A stretch of 15,084 nt of DNA from Pseudomonadales bacterium (lineage in GTDB: Bacteria > Pseudomonadota > Gammaproteobacteria > Pseudomonadales > JAHEIH01): NCBI GenBank assembly GCA_023255355.1, contig JALRIU010000243.1, positions 1 to 15,084 of the forward strand. The letters are read 5' to 3'. Below the pieces are notes generated by a model. That model was not told where the DNA came from. It saw nothing but the letters and a program-made list of their open reading frames with translations, and made no database searches. Below, in pieces: positions 1-7,630 of this stretch. The translations under genes were made by a program, and so were the position numbers. Numbering within the stretch: the stretch's first letter is position 1; every line of letters begins with the position of its first letter.

Positions 1-303
1 GGTATGCAACTGCATAAATGGCTTAGTTAAGGCATTTAATCCACCAATCCACATTTTGGCAGGTGAAAACGTATGACACCAAAACACCAAACCAATGCAG
101 TTATCGTCGGCATTCGCTTGTTGGCAGATGCTGTAAATCTCCGACGAAGATTTAACGACAGTTTTATATTGTAATGGCAACGGCAACGCCTTAGATGCAT
201 TTAAACCATCGACCATCTGCTGGCTATTGGCAGCAACCGTATTTAACACTGCAGGGCCATATAAATGTTGTGAACCAGTAACGAACCAAACTTCTCTAGA
301 CAT
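1..303 (-). CDS. araA: L-arabinose isomerase, N-terminal 101 residues (cut by window edge)
   Basis: AraA interconverts L-arabinose and L-ribulose in the cytoplasm, the first step of the bacterial arabinose pathway. Read on the minus strand from the ATG at 303, the frame stays open to base 1 and gives 101 residues. It shows the hallmark N-terminal blocks: WFVTGSQHLYG at residues 6-16 and CHTFSPAKMWI at 76-86 or so, which closely parallel the E. coli protein. The usual length is about 500 residues, so roughly four fifths lies beyond the window, including the catalytic glutamates and metal-binding histidines. A purine-rich stretch (GAGAG) lies just before the start, and araD ends only 13 bases upstream, so it is the third gene of araB-araD-araA. 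It is partial because of the window edge, with no sign of damage. Confidence 0.95.
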   Translation of the reverse strand, partial: MSREVWFVTGSQHLYGPAVLNTVAANSQQMVDGLNASKALPLPLQYKTVVKSSSEIYSICQQANADDNCIGLVFWCHTFSPAKMWIGGLNALTKPFMQLHT

Positions 304-316
304 GTTTTCTCTCAAC

Positions 317-1012
317 TTACTTAGTTTGCCCGTAGTAGGCATTAGCGCCATGCTTACGGAAATAATGTTTATCTAAAATTGCTTGTTTGAGGCTTTCTGC
401 CTCGTGCGCAATACTTTCTGTGAGCTGCGCCATGCGCGCTAGCTCTTCTAAAATGACGGCATGATAGACGGATTTAGCAGCGTCTTTACCCCATGTAAAC
501 GGGGCGTGCCCTGCCACTAATACCATCGGAACCGAGTCTGGATCTAAGTCCTTGAAACGATCAGTGATTTGCACACCCGTTTCTTCTTCGTAGTCGCGCT
601 CAACTTGCTGATCGGTCATGACGTAGGTACACGGCACCTCACCGTAAACAAAATCAGCATGCGTCGTACCGTAACAAGGAATCGATCGTTTAGCCTGAGC
701 CCACGCTGTAGCATACGTCGAGTGAGTATGAGTAACACCACCAATAGATGGAAAATGTTTGTACAAATGCACGTGGGTCTTAGTGTCGGATGAAGGGCGC
801 ATAGACCCCTCAACGATGTTGTTGTCCAAATCGACAATTACCATATCCTCTGGACGCATAGCATCGTAAGACACCCCGCTTGGTTTAATCGCAATGACAC
901 CCTTGTCGCGATCGATCTGTGAGACATTACCAAAGGTGTACAGCACCAATTTGCGGGTCTGTAATTCCATATTGGCTTCATAGACCTGCTCTTTTAAGGT
1001 TTTATAACTCAT
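317..1012 (-). CDS. araD: L-ribulose-5-phosphate 4-epimerase
   Basis: AraD epimerises L-ribulose 5-phosphate to D-xylulose 5-phosphate, which enters the pentose phosphate pathway. It is a zinc enzyme of the class II aldolase/adducin fold. The 231-residue protein matches the E. coli enzyme in length. Visible residues are the phosphate-binding GNVS at 28-31 and KPSG at 43-46, SSD with Asp76, the zinc pair THTH with His95 and His97, the catalytic Asp120 in THAD, the third zinc ligand His169 in AGHAPFTWG, and a C-terminal Tyr pair at 226-227 that corresponds to the catalytic tyrosine. The start codon overlaps the end of araB by four bases (ATGA), which implies translational coupling. Paralogues such as UlaF and SgbE share the fold, but location next to araB and araA settles the assignment. 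Confidence 0.96.
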   Translation of the reverse strand: MSYKTLKEQVYEANMELQTRKLVLYTFGNVSQIDRDKGVIAIKPSGVSYDAMRPEDMVIVDLDNNIVEGSMRPSSDTKTHVHLYKHFPSIGGVTHTHSTYATAWAQAKRSIPCYGTTHADFVYGEVPCTYVMTDQQVERDYEEETGVQITDRFKDLDPDSVPMVLVAGHAPFTWGKDAAKSVYHAVILEELARMAQLTESIAHEAESLKQAILDKHYFRKHGANAYYGQTK

Positions 1013-2655
1013 GCTGACGCTCCATTAACGAATCCACCGAGGGATTGATAGGTGCGATAAATTGCATCGTACTTGGCAGCATTTTCAGCATTAGGCTGGT
1101 ATTTCTTGCATACGGGGGACGCCATCACCGATTGGGCTGCTTCAACCGTGGGATACACGCCCGCAGCAACGGCTGAAAGAATAGCAGCGCCCAATGCACA
1201 GCTTTGATCGCTCTCAAGCACGTCAATTTGGCAATTCCAGATGTCGGCACAAACCTGCATAACAAAGTCAGACTTTTTAGAAATACCCCCAATCGTAACG
1301 ACCGAACTAATATCGATGCCTTCGTCTTTAAAACGTTCATTAATGGCACGCGAACCAAAGGCAGTCGCCTCAACCAAGGCTCTAAAAACGTGGGCGGGGG
1401 TGGTACCCATTTTCATGCCCGCAATGGCCATAGCAACCGTTTGATCGGCATCGGGTGTACGGCGACCGTTTACCCAATCTAAAGCAACTAACTTACCCGC
1501 GCCTGGTGGTAACTTTTCAGCTTCGGCACTCAGCGCAGGAATCATATCGTCAACAAAGGCTTCGATGGCGGCATTATCAAACTGATTTGGCAGCTGTAAT
1601 AATGGCCAAGCAAGGAAATTTTTAAACCAAGCATATAGGTCGCCAAACGCTGATTGACCTGCTTCTAAACCAACGACCCCAGGCAGCACCGACCCATCGA
1701 CTTGGCCGCAAATACCGCGAACACAGGTATCGCCTAAATCCTCATAGGTCGACACAGTAATATCACATGTGGAGGTACCCATAACCTTGGTCAAAACACC
1801 AGGCTTAACATTGGCGCCGACAGCGCCCATGTGGCAATCAAAAGCGCCATAACCAACAATCGTGCCTTCTTTTAGACCCAAACGTTTCGCCCATTCTGCC
1901 GTTAAGCGACCCGCTTCAACGCCGGCTGTTTCGGTATCTGGATTAAGACTATCAACAACGCCGTCAAGCAAGGGATCAATACCAACGAAAAAGCTATTAG
2001 GTGGGAAACCATTCCAGTCGGCACACCACATACCTTTGTGACCTGCAGCACAGCGGCCCATCCTAAACACAGAAGGATGGCACTGTCCTGTGACCAATGC
2101 AGTCATCCAATCGCAGTGTTCCACCCAGCTATGGGCGGCATTGCGCACTGCCTCATCTGCCCGCAACGTGTGAAGAATTTTTGCCCACAACCACTCCGAA
2201 GAATAAATTCCACCCATATTGCGCAAGTAGTTTGGCTCAGAACGTTGTGCAGCAGCAGTGATTTCTGCAGCTTCTTTAACCGCTGTATGATCCTTCCAAA
2301 GAATAAACATAGCGTTAGGGTTTTCTGCAAACTCAGCAGTTAGCGCTAAAGGTGTTCCTTCAGAGTTTACCGCGACTGGTGTTGAGCCTGTGGTATCAAA
2401 ACTCAGTCCTAAAATATTATCTGCAGTTGCAGCTGGCACTTGTTGCCAAAGCTGCGCCATCGCGTCTTCTAGGCTATCAATATAGTCTTGCGGATGCTGG
2501 CGAAAACGATCGGCACTTGCATCACAATATAGTTGTTGAGCCCAGCGGGGATAATTTGATACCGCCGTAGCGATTTCTTCACCGCTATCGACATCAACCA
2601 AAAGCACGCGCACAGAATCCGTGCCGTAATCTACACCGAGGGTATACCTTGCCAT
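1009..2655 (-). CDS. araB: Ribulokinase (FGGY carbohydrate kinase)
   Basis: AraB phosphorylates L-ribulose to L-ribulose 5-phosphate using ATP, the second step of arabinose catabolism. At 548 residues it is near the 566 of E. coli AraB. The N-terminal phosphate-binding motif DYGTDSVR (9-16) has the GTDSVR form typical of ribulokinases. The C-terminal FGGY lobe contains the glycine-rich GGISKKSDF (from 456) and CALGAAI (486-492), where the adenosine site lies. The start at 2655 is supported by GGAG five bases upstream. It is the first gene of araB-araD-araA. The 80-base gap upstream is AT-rich, holds two inverted repeats and separates it from the transporter gene, so araB probably has its own regulated promoter although it could also receive read-through. 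No arabinose regulator or dedicated sugar transporter is visible in the window. Confidence 0.96.
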   Translation of the reverse strand: MARYTLGVDYGTDSVRVLLVDVDSGEEIATAVSNYPRWAQQLYCDASADRFRQHPQDYIDSLEDAMAQLWQQVPAATADNILGLSFDTTGSTPVAVNSEGTPLALTAEFAENPNAMFILWKDHTAVKEAAEITAAAQRSEPNYLRNMGGIYSSEWLWAKILHTLRADEAVRNAAHSWVEHCDWMTALVTGQCHPSVFRMGRCAAGHKGMWCADWNGFPPNSFFVGIDPLLDGVVDSLNPDTETAGVEAGRLTAEWAKRLGLKEGTIVGYGAFDCHMGAVGANVKPGVLTKVMGTSTCDITVSTYEDLGDTCVRGICGQVDGSVLPGVVGLEAGQSAFGDLYAWFKNFLAWPLLQLPNQFDNAAIEAFVDDMIPALSAEAEKLPPGAGKLVALDWVNGRRTPDADQTVAMAIAGMKMGTTPAHVFRALVEATAFGSRAINERFKDEGIDISSVVTIGGISKKSDFVMQVCADIWNCQIDVLESDQSCALGAAILSAVAAGVYPTVEAAQSVMASPVCKKYQPNAENAAKYDAIYRTYQSLGGFVNGASA

Positions 2656-2664
2656 GACAGCTCC

Positions 2665-2681
2665 AAATTAAAATTTAATTT
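2665..2681. repeat. Perfect 8-base inverted repeat in the araB leader
   Basis: AAATTAAA and TTTAATTT flank a single central base. The repeat sits 10 to 26 bases before the araB ATG, directly upstream of the GGAG ribosome binding site. It is pure A+T, so chance is a real alternative. Its position near the expected transcription start and next to a second palindrome (2684-2696) makes an operator plausible. It does not resemble the GntR-type AraR operator known from Bacillus. Confidence 0.45.
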
Positions 2682-2683
2682 GT

Positions 2684-2696
2684 ATGATAATATCAT
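2684..2696. promoter_or_regulatory. Inverted repeat overlapping a possible araB -10 element
   Basis: The arms ATGATA and TATCAT are perfect reverse complements around one base. On the minus strand the repeat contains TATTAT (2692 down to 2687), a 5/6 match to the sigma-70 -10 box. A TTGTCA (2721 down to 2716) upstream could be a -35, but the spacing to TATTAT is 23 bases, too long for a normal promoter, so the exact promoter is unresolved. A repressor or activator of araBDA binding here is an inference from position and symmetry. Confidence 0.4.
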
Positions 2697-2735
2697 TATG
2701 GTTTAAAAAAATGAATGACAACTAAGTATCATCGG

Positions 2736-3965
2736 TCAAACCTGAGAAGTCGTTCTAGTAGAGGATGTTAGTATCCATAATGCTGCAACACAAACCACCG
2801 CGGGTAACAACAACACGCCCATAAACATCCCGATATGCATCTGTGCGGCAATCATTGCCGCACCAATAATTGGCGCAGCCACCGCCCCTAATCTTGCGGC
2901 AGCAATGGTAAAACCTATGCCCGCTGCTAATTGGTGATTAGGGTATACATTGGCAGACAACGCATTTACCGTTAACGCCACACTCGAAATAGCAGCGCCG
3001 ATCAATGTAATAAGCACCGGCCATAAGAAGGCCTCGACATCAACCAAAAATAACGTGAAGCTCGTCATAGCAACTATGTAAGACGTCATTAATGACCGAC
3101 GCACACCCCATTTATCCATCATGCTTGCCACCACCAAACTGCCCACTAAGCCGCCAGTTTGAAAGAGACCAATCATGGAACCAGCTTTGGCTAAATCCCA
3201 ACCTTCAGCCGTTAATAAGGTGGGCAACCAACTAACAATGGTATAGAGCAAGAATGAATTTCCGATATACAACAGCCATAGCGAGAGCGTTGTTTTACGA
3301 TAACTCGCACCTAATAATTCAAGGGCCTGTATGCGCGACTTGCTATTGTTAGCAGTAGCCTGTTGTGTCGATTCTGCCTTAGTTGCATCGTTGGGAAGCC
3401 AAATAAATAACAACACCAAAACCAATAAACTCACCCCAACACTTAACCAAAAAGCTGCCGGCCAGCCATAGTTGAGGGTAATTTGAGGCGCCAACATTCC
3501 CGATAGCATGCCCCCGACAGGGATACCGCAACCTGCTACGGTAAGCGTCAACGCCATGTACTTTTTAGGCGCATGCTTGGCGAGTAAGGAGCTAACATTA
3601 ACAACCGCCGCACCCAATCCTAGCCCTGTGCCAAAACGAGCCAAGGTTAATGTTGTTAGATCATAGGTATAGGCGGTCAACCAGACACTGATTAGCGTGA
3701 TAGTAAACGTAGTAAGAATGATTTTACGGCGGCCATACATATCACCCAATGGCCCAAGTATCGCAGCACCGATACCAAGCCCCAAAATTGCCGCCGACTG
3801 AGCCACACCAAATTCAGCGGGTGCGATAGCCCATTGCTCAGAAATTTTGGGTAGTACAATGGCTATCACTTGTAGATCGTAACCATCAAGCATCATCACA
3901 AAAAACGTGATTAAAAATATCGGCAGGGCAGCTAAAAATTCTTTTTTATTATCGGTATTCGTCAT
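2736..3965 (-). CDS. MFS transporter, aromatic acid:H+ symporter (AAHS)-like
   Basis: This is a 12-helix major facilitator superfamily permease of 409 residues in the inner membrane. The first helix carries DGYD (27-30), matching the DGxD motif typical of the AAHS family (PcaK, MhpT, BenK), where the acidic residues are important for uptake of aromatic acids. The cytoplasmic loop between helices 2 and 3 has the MFS signature GPLGDMYGRRK (71-81). These features favour proton-coupled import of an organic acid over sugar transport; the substrate itself cannot be read. It starts six bases after the SnoaL-like gene ends and so belongs to the unit beginning with the PQQ dehydrogenase. It might carry the oxidised product of that enzyme. 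Import of L-arabinose for the downstream araBDA is a less likely alternative. Confidence 0.85.
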   Translation of the reverse strand: MTNTDNKKEFLAALPIFLITFFVMMLDGYDLQVIAIVLPKISEQWAIAPAEFGVAQSAAILGLGIGAAILGPLGDMYGRRKIILTTFTITLISVWLTAYTYDLTTLTLARFGTGLGLGAAVVNVSSLLAKHAPKKYMALTLTVAGCGIPVGGMLSGMLAPQITLNYGWPAAFWLSVGVSLLVLVLLFIWLPNDATKAESTQQATANNSKSRIQALELLGASYRKTTLSLWLLYIGNSFLLYTIVSWLPTLLTAEGWDLAKAGSMIGLFQTGGLVGSLVVASMMDKWGVRRSLMTSYIVAMTSFTLFLVDVEAFLWPVLITLIGAAISSVALTVNALSANVYPNHQLAAGIGFTIAAARLGAVAAPIIGAAMIAAQMHIGMFMGVLLLPAVVCVAALWILTSSTRTTSQV

Positions 3966-3971
3966 GTTTTA

Positions 3972-4592
3972 TCAGACCTTATCGTAGTGAAAAGGGGCCA
4001 CTAATGGATGCGGGAAGCACTCGTATTCCATGGTTGGTGGCGCATCAGGTTGAAGCCCTTTTATATTGCGTAATAACTCGACGCCTCCGTGGTTCCAACC
4101 CTTATCAAACTCAACATAGATATTCATATAGCCATGCAGTAATGAAATTTTCCACTCACCGTTTTCACGGCGATATTCATTTTCATAGGTCGCTTCACCC
4201 CAACGGGCTTCATTACCGAGCGAGCCAACCATCATAAAACTACGCCAGCGCCCTTTGGCTGAGCCGTTTTCGCTATCGACATGAATCACCGGCTGCAATT
4301 GCATGTGATTGTAGAGCATACCATACCCATATGCCGGTAAATGTTTCAGGTATTCTCTGACGCGTTCGCGCCCTTTGAATACCCCTCGCCCAGCGAGTTC
4401 TAAAGAACCATCCTCTGCAAATAGGTCAGCGGCTTTATCCCACATGCCCTTATCCACGTAATAGCCATAAGCTGCCTGAAGGTTTTGTACACTCTGAAAA
4501 TCTCGCGACTGCTGGAGCTCTAGCTCTAATCGTTTATGTTTCTGTTTGAGTTCAGCGAGCTCATTGAGGATCAATTGCATATCATCCGTCAT
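3972..4592 (-). CDS. SnoaL/NTF2-like family protein with N-terminal coiled coil
   Basis: This 206-residue protein has a charged heptad-like N-terminal segment (about 5-30) predicted to be a coiled coil, then an NTF2-like cone domain (about 31-160) of the SnoaL type. The opening YYVDKGMWDKAADLFAEDG at 44-62 is the classic helix-1/helix-2 signature of this fold. Candidate pocket residues are Tyr45, Asp47, His96, His104 and His153, by analogy with scytalone dehydratase and BaiE, which use Tyr/Asp/His. Enzymes of this fold act as dehydratases, isomerases or cyclases on hydrophobic substrates, but many members have no known activity. It is intracellular, with no signal peptide. It starts two bases after the dehydrogenase gene stops, so the two are very probably co-transcribed and translationally linked. 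The specific reaction is unknown. Confidence 0.8.
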   Translation of the reverse strand: MTDDMQLILNELAELKQKHKRLELELQQSRDFQSVQNLQAAYGYYVDKGMWDKAADLFAEDGSLELAGRGVFKGRERVREYLKHLPAYGYGMLYNHMQLQPVIHVDSENGSAKGRWRSFMMVGSLGNEARWGEATYENEYRRENGEWKISLLHGYMNIYVEFDKGWNHGGVELLRNIKGLQPDAPPTMEYECFPHPLVAPFHYDKV

Positions 4593-4594
4593 GG

Positions 4595-6682
4595 TTAATT
4601 CTCTTGATTGTTTTCAGGGGTTGAAGGGTTAGTCCCAAAATCTTCGTAGGATCGCAACGCAATGAATGCTTGTAATGCTTTCAATTGGTTTTCATTAAGC
4701 TTGTCTTTAAAGCTCGGCATACCTTTATCGACGAGTGCGCCACCAAGCACAATGTGATCGAATGCCTCACTCATCACTATTGAAGAGCGTCTAAGATCTG
4801 GATAAGCGCCAGCGCTTACCACGCCTGTACCATGACACCTCAAACAATACCTAGCATATAAGGGCGCCCCCTCATTAGCTAATACACTAGACGGAGGTGT
4901 GCTGACTATGGATTCAGCAGGTGTAATCTCAGGTTCAAAACTAGGCAAACGTTTAGCGCCATCGAGTGAAAACACCAACAAGCGATTTGGGCCAATCGAG
5001 TTGCCAGCCTGCAAGGCCATTACTCCGCCGGTCAATGGCCAGCCACCGCCCCAGCCGGCTAATACTGCAATATATTGTTTTCCATCTAATGAATAGGTAA
5101 TAGGGGGTGCCAACACCCCCGTTTGGGCATCAAAAGACCACAATTTATGGCCAGATTGGGCATCGTAAACAACGATCTCGCGCGCTGCATTACCAGCAAT
5201 GACAAGACCTCCAGCCGTTGCCAAAACACCGCCATTAAACGGTGCCTGTTGCTCAACTCTCCACACTTCGCGCTGCGTTTTCGGGTCCCAAGCAATCAAA
5301 TAGCCCCGCATGCCATCATAGAGCGCCTTTTTTGAGGCCTCATCCAAGGCACCACCGGCATGCATGGCAACACCGGTGGTATAAGCGCCAATAACTTGCT
5401 CTTCTTTGGCTGCGCCAAATGGCATTCCAACATCTTGGGCGGGAATATAGACCAGGCCCGTATTTGGGCTATACGCCATGGGAGGCCAATTATGCCCACC
5501 ACCAGAGCTCGGAAACTGAAAGGTCGGCTGACCGGTTCTATAGTAACGCGCGGAAGATTTTTCTAGCGGCCGACCCGTGCTTGCATCAAGCCCATCAGCC
5601 CAACTGACGTTGACGAAATTTTCGCCCGAAATAAATTCTCCAGTCACGCGATCGAGCACATAAAAAAAGCCGTTTTTGGGAGCCTGCAGCAAAACTTTAC
5701 GAGTTTTACCCTCTATCTCCAGATCGGTCATGATCATGTTTTGCGTTGCAGTGTAATCCCAAGCATCGGCGGGAGTAGTTTGAAAATGCCAGCGATATTC
5801 ACCACTGTCAGCATCAACTGCCACAATCGAAGACAAGAATAAGTTATCGCCCATTCCGGACGAACGCATTTGATGGTTCCAAGGCGAGCCATTTCCTGTG
5901 CCAATAAACACCATATTTAGCTCTGGATCGAATTCGATGGTATCCCAGGCAGTGCCACCGCCGCCATACTTCCAGTATTCACCCGCCCAAGTGTTGCTCA
6001 CCTTCGCTAAAATATCATCCGATGCTTCATTATCCGGCCTTCCTGGCTGTCCTGGCACGGTATAAAACCGCCAACGTTTGGCTCCATCGGCGATCGCATA
6101 GGCTGTGACATAGCCGCGACTTCCGAATTCAGCTCCACCATTACCGATCAGCACCATATCTTTAACGATACGTGGCGCGCCGGTAATGCTGTAGTTTTCA
6201 GCAAGTGGATTGGCTGGATCAATCGTTTGAACTTGCCATTGCACACGCCCTGTTTTTTTATCCAGAGAAATCACTCGCCCATCTAGGGCAGCGACTAGAA
6301 CCCTGTCTTTTGATACAGCAACGCCGCGAGACACTGGTCCACAACAACTACGCGCTGAAGCAGCCATTACTTGAGGATCATAGCGCCAAATCAAATGTCC
6401 ATTGCGGGCATCTATGGCATACACAACATTATAGGCACTCGAAAAATACAGCACACCATCTTGCATAATTGGCGTGGCCTCTTGGCCGCGGTCTGTTTGT
6501 AAATCAAAAAACCAGGCCAAACCAAGTTGCTGCACGGTTTCGGTATTTATCTGTTGTAAAGGAGAGAAACGATCAGCGCGGTGATTCAACCCATGCACAG
6601 GCCAGTCATGGTCACTACTGCCCTGTGAGCAACTAGCCAAGCTAAAGATCAATAATAATGTGTAAAAGTAACGCTGAATCAT
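4595..6682 (-). CDS. PQQ- and haem c-dependent alcohol dehydrogenase, predicted lipoprotein
   Basis: This is a quinohaemoprotein alcohol dehydrogenase of 695 residues that oxidises an alcohol in the periplasm and passes electrons from PQQ to its own haem c. The eight-bladed propeller (about 25-575) contains the vicinal disulfide Cys113-Cys114, probable Ca ligands Glu185 and Asn264, and the catalytic Asp309 in WDYTATQ. Thr311 at the +2 position argues for a Ca-type rather than a lanthanide-type enzyme, which carries Asp there. A C-terminal cytochrome domain has CLRCH (613-617) and the likely axial Met655 in GMPSF. Domain order and length fit type II quinohaemoprotein ADHs. The N-terminus is hydrophobic and ends in the lipobox LASC (15-18), predicting a lipid anchor on Cys18; Ser19 predicts outer-membrane sorting. 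AGGT precedes the ATG. It leads an operon with the SnoaL-like and MFS genes. PQQ biosynthesis genes are not in the window. The substrate is unknown. Confidence 0.9.
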   Translation of the reverse strand: MIQRYFYTLLLIFSLASCSQGSSDHDWPVHGLNHRADRFSPLQQINTETVQQLGLAWFFDLQTDRGQEATPIMQDGVLYFSSAYNVVYAIDARNGHLIWRYDPQVMAASARSCCGPVSRGVAVSKDRVLVAALDGRVISLDKKTGRVQWQVQTIDPANPLAENYSITGAPRIVKDMVLIGNGGAEFGSRGYVTAYAIADGAKRWRFYTVPGQPGRPDNEASDDILAKVSNTWAGEYWKYGGGGTAWDTIEFDPELNMVFIGTGNGSPWNHQMRSSGMGDNLFLSSIVAVDADSGEYRWHFQTTPADAWDYTATQNMIMTDLEIEGKTRKVLLQAPKNGFFYVLDRVTGEFISGENFVNVSWADGLDASTGRPLEKSSARYYRTGQPTFQFPSSGGGHNWPPMAYSPNTGLVYIPAQDVGMPFGAAKEEQVIGAYTTGVAMHAGGALDEASKKALYDGMRGYLIAWDPKTQREVWRVEQQAPFNGGVLATAGGLVIAGNAAREIVVYDAQSGHKLWSFDAQTGVLAPPITYSLDGKQYIAVLAGWGGGWPLTGGVMALQAGNSIGPNRLLVFSLDGAKRLPSFEPEITPAESIVSTPPSSVLANEGAPLYARYCLRCHGTGVVSAGAYPDLRRSSIVMSEAFDHIVLGGALVDKGMPSFKDKLNENQLKALQAFIALRSYEDFGTNPSTPENNQEN

Positions 6683-6851
6683 GTGCGACCTAAAATATAT
6701 GGCACCCTTTACTCGATGCTATTTTTATTTGGTCACCATAATTTCATATTTCATTAGGTGTGTATAGCCAGCTCTATCGGAACAATATCGATCGACAGAC
6801 AGATCCATCAGGCATGATTGGATAACCGTAGATAAATGATCACAAATAATC

Positions 6852-6868
6852 GCGCAACACAGTTGCGC
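6852..6868. other. Strong 7-bp hairpin between trmB and the PQQ dehydrogenase gene
   Basis: The arms GCGCAAC and GTTGCGC pair perfectly around a three-base loop. It lies about 45 bases past the trmB stop, on the side where transcription of the trmB operon should end. There is no run of U after it on either strand, so it is not a standard intrinsic terminator. It may be an mRNA 3'-end stabiliser or an inefficient terminator. The rest of the 231-base gap (6683-6913) should hold the dehydrogenase promoter, but I see no convincing -35/-10 pair. Confidence 0.4.
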
Positions 6869-6913
6869 TCCAACAACCACAAAGGCATTTACTACAGGTT
6901 AAACGATAGATGG

Positions 6914-7630
6914 CTACTTTTTGGTAAACAACAAATCCCATATGCCATGCCCTAGACGCTCGCCACGGGCTTCAAATTTGGTATGTGGGCGCCATTCTGG
7001 CTTTTCGACATAACCACCGCTCTGGCTGTCGTTGCTGATATCGTTATTGCCTTGCAACACTTCTAGCATTTGCTCAGCATAGTTTTCCCAATCGGTGGCA
7101 AAGTGAATCTTGCCGCCGGGTTTGAGCTTGTTAACGAGCTGTGCCACAAAAGCGGGTTGCACGATGCGGCGTTTGTGATGCTTTTTCTTATGCCACGGGT
7201 CAGGAAAGTACAATTGCACACGATCGACGCTGGCGTCAGCAATGCAATCTTCGAGCACGTCGTTAGCATCTGCCATATACGTTTTTAAATTATCCACGCC
7301 TTCAAGACCGGCGCGATTAATCAGACGCCCAACGCCTGGCGGATGCACTTCGATGCCAATAAAATCTTTGTCAGGGTCTGACTTAGCCATATCGACGAGG
7401 GAGTCACCCATACCAAAACCAATCTCCAACACCAACGGCGCCACTCGGCCAAACAATGTTTGTTGATCAATGGGGCCGGAGAACAGGCTAATGCCCTTCA
7501 CCTTCCAGAAGGTATCAAAGGCCTTGGCTTGTGACTCGGTCATGCGTCCACTGCGAATCACGAAAGTACGAATCGATTTCTTTTTGTATTCGGGGCGATA
7601 TTCAGTGGTTTGGGTAAAGTCGTCGGTCAT
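6914..7630 (-). CDS. trmB: tRNA (guanine-N7-)-methyltransferase
   Basis: TrmB uses S-adenosylmethionine to form 7-methylguanosine at position 46 of the tRNA variable loop. The 238 residues match the length of the E. coli enzyme. The SAM-binding motif LEIGFGMGDSL is at 68-78, with Glu94 in GIEVH and Asp121 as further SAM contacts. The catalytic and tRNA-binding block FPDPWHKKKHHKRR is at 142-155, and ATDWENYAEQM at 178-188 is the conserved C-terminal motif with Asp180. The start codon overlaps the DUF423 gene end by four bases (ATGA), so the two are coupled. It is the last gene of an operon starting at 8897. Confidence 0.97.
   Translation of the reverse strand: MTDDFTQTTEYRPEYKKKSIRTFVIRSGRMTESQAKAFDTFWKVKGISLFSGPIDQQTLFGRVAPLVLEIGFGMGDSLVDMAKSDPDKDFIGIEVHPPGVGRLINRAGLEGVDNLKTYMADANDVLEDCIADASVDRVQLYFPDPWHKKKHHKRRIVQPAFVAQLVNKLKPGGKIHFATDWENYAEQMLEVLQGNNDISNDSQSGGYVEKPEWRPHTKFEARGERLGHGIWDLLFTKK

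Noticed and set aside
2736..3965. The MFS permease as a dedicated L-arabinose transporter
   Set aside because: The DGYD motif in helix 1 fits the aromatic/organic acid AAHS group, and the gene is packed with the PQQ unit rather than with araB. Kept only as a minor alternative.
4595..6682. Lanthanide-dependent dehydrogenase (XoxF/PedH-like)
   Set aside because: The catalytic segment reads WDYT, lacking the extra Asp two residues after the catalytic Asp that lanthanide enzymes carry.
6826..6844. Possible CRP site upstream of the PQQ dehydrogenase gene (TGTGATC on the minus strand)
   Set aside because: Only one half-site matches TGTGA; the other arm does not match TCACA.
6683..6913. Small gene or RNA in the gap between trmB and the dehydrogenase gene
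   Set aside because: No frame with a ribosome binding site and no recognisable RNA fold apart from one hairpin.
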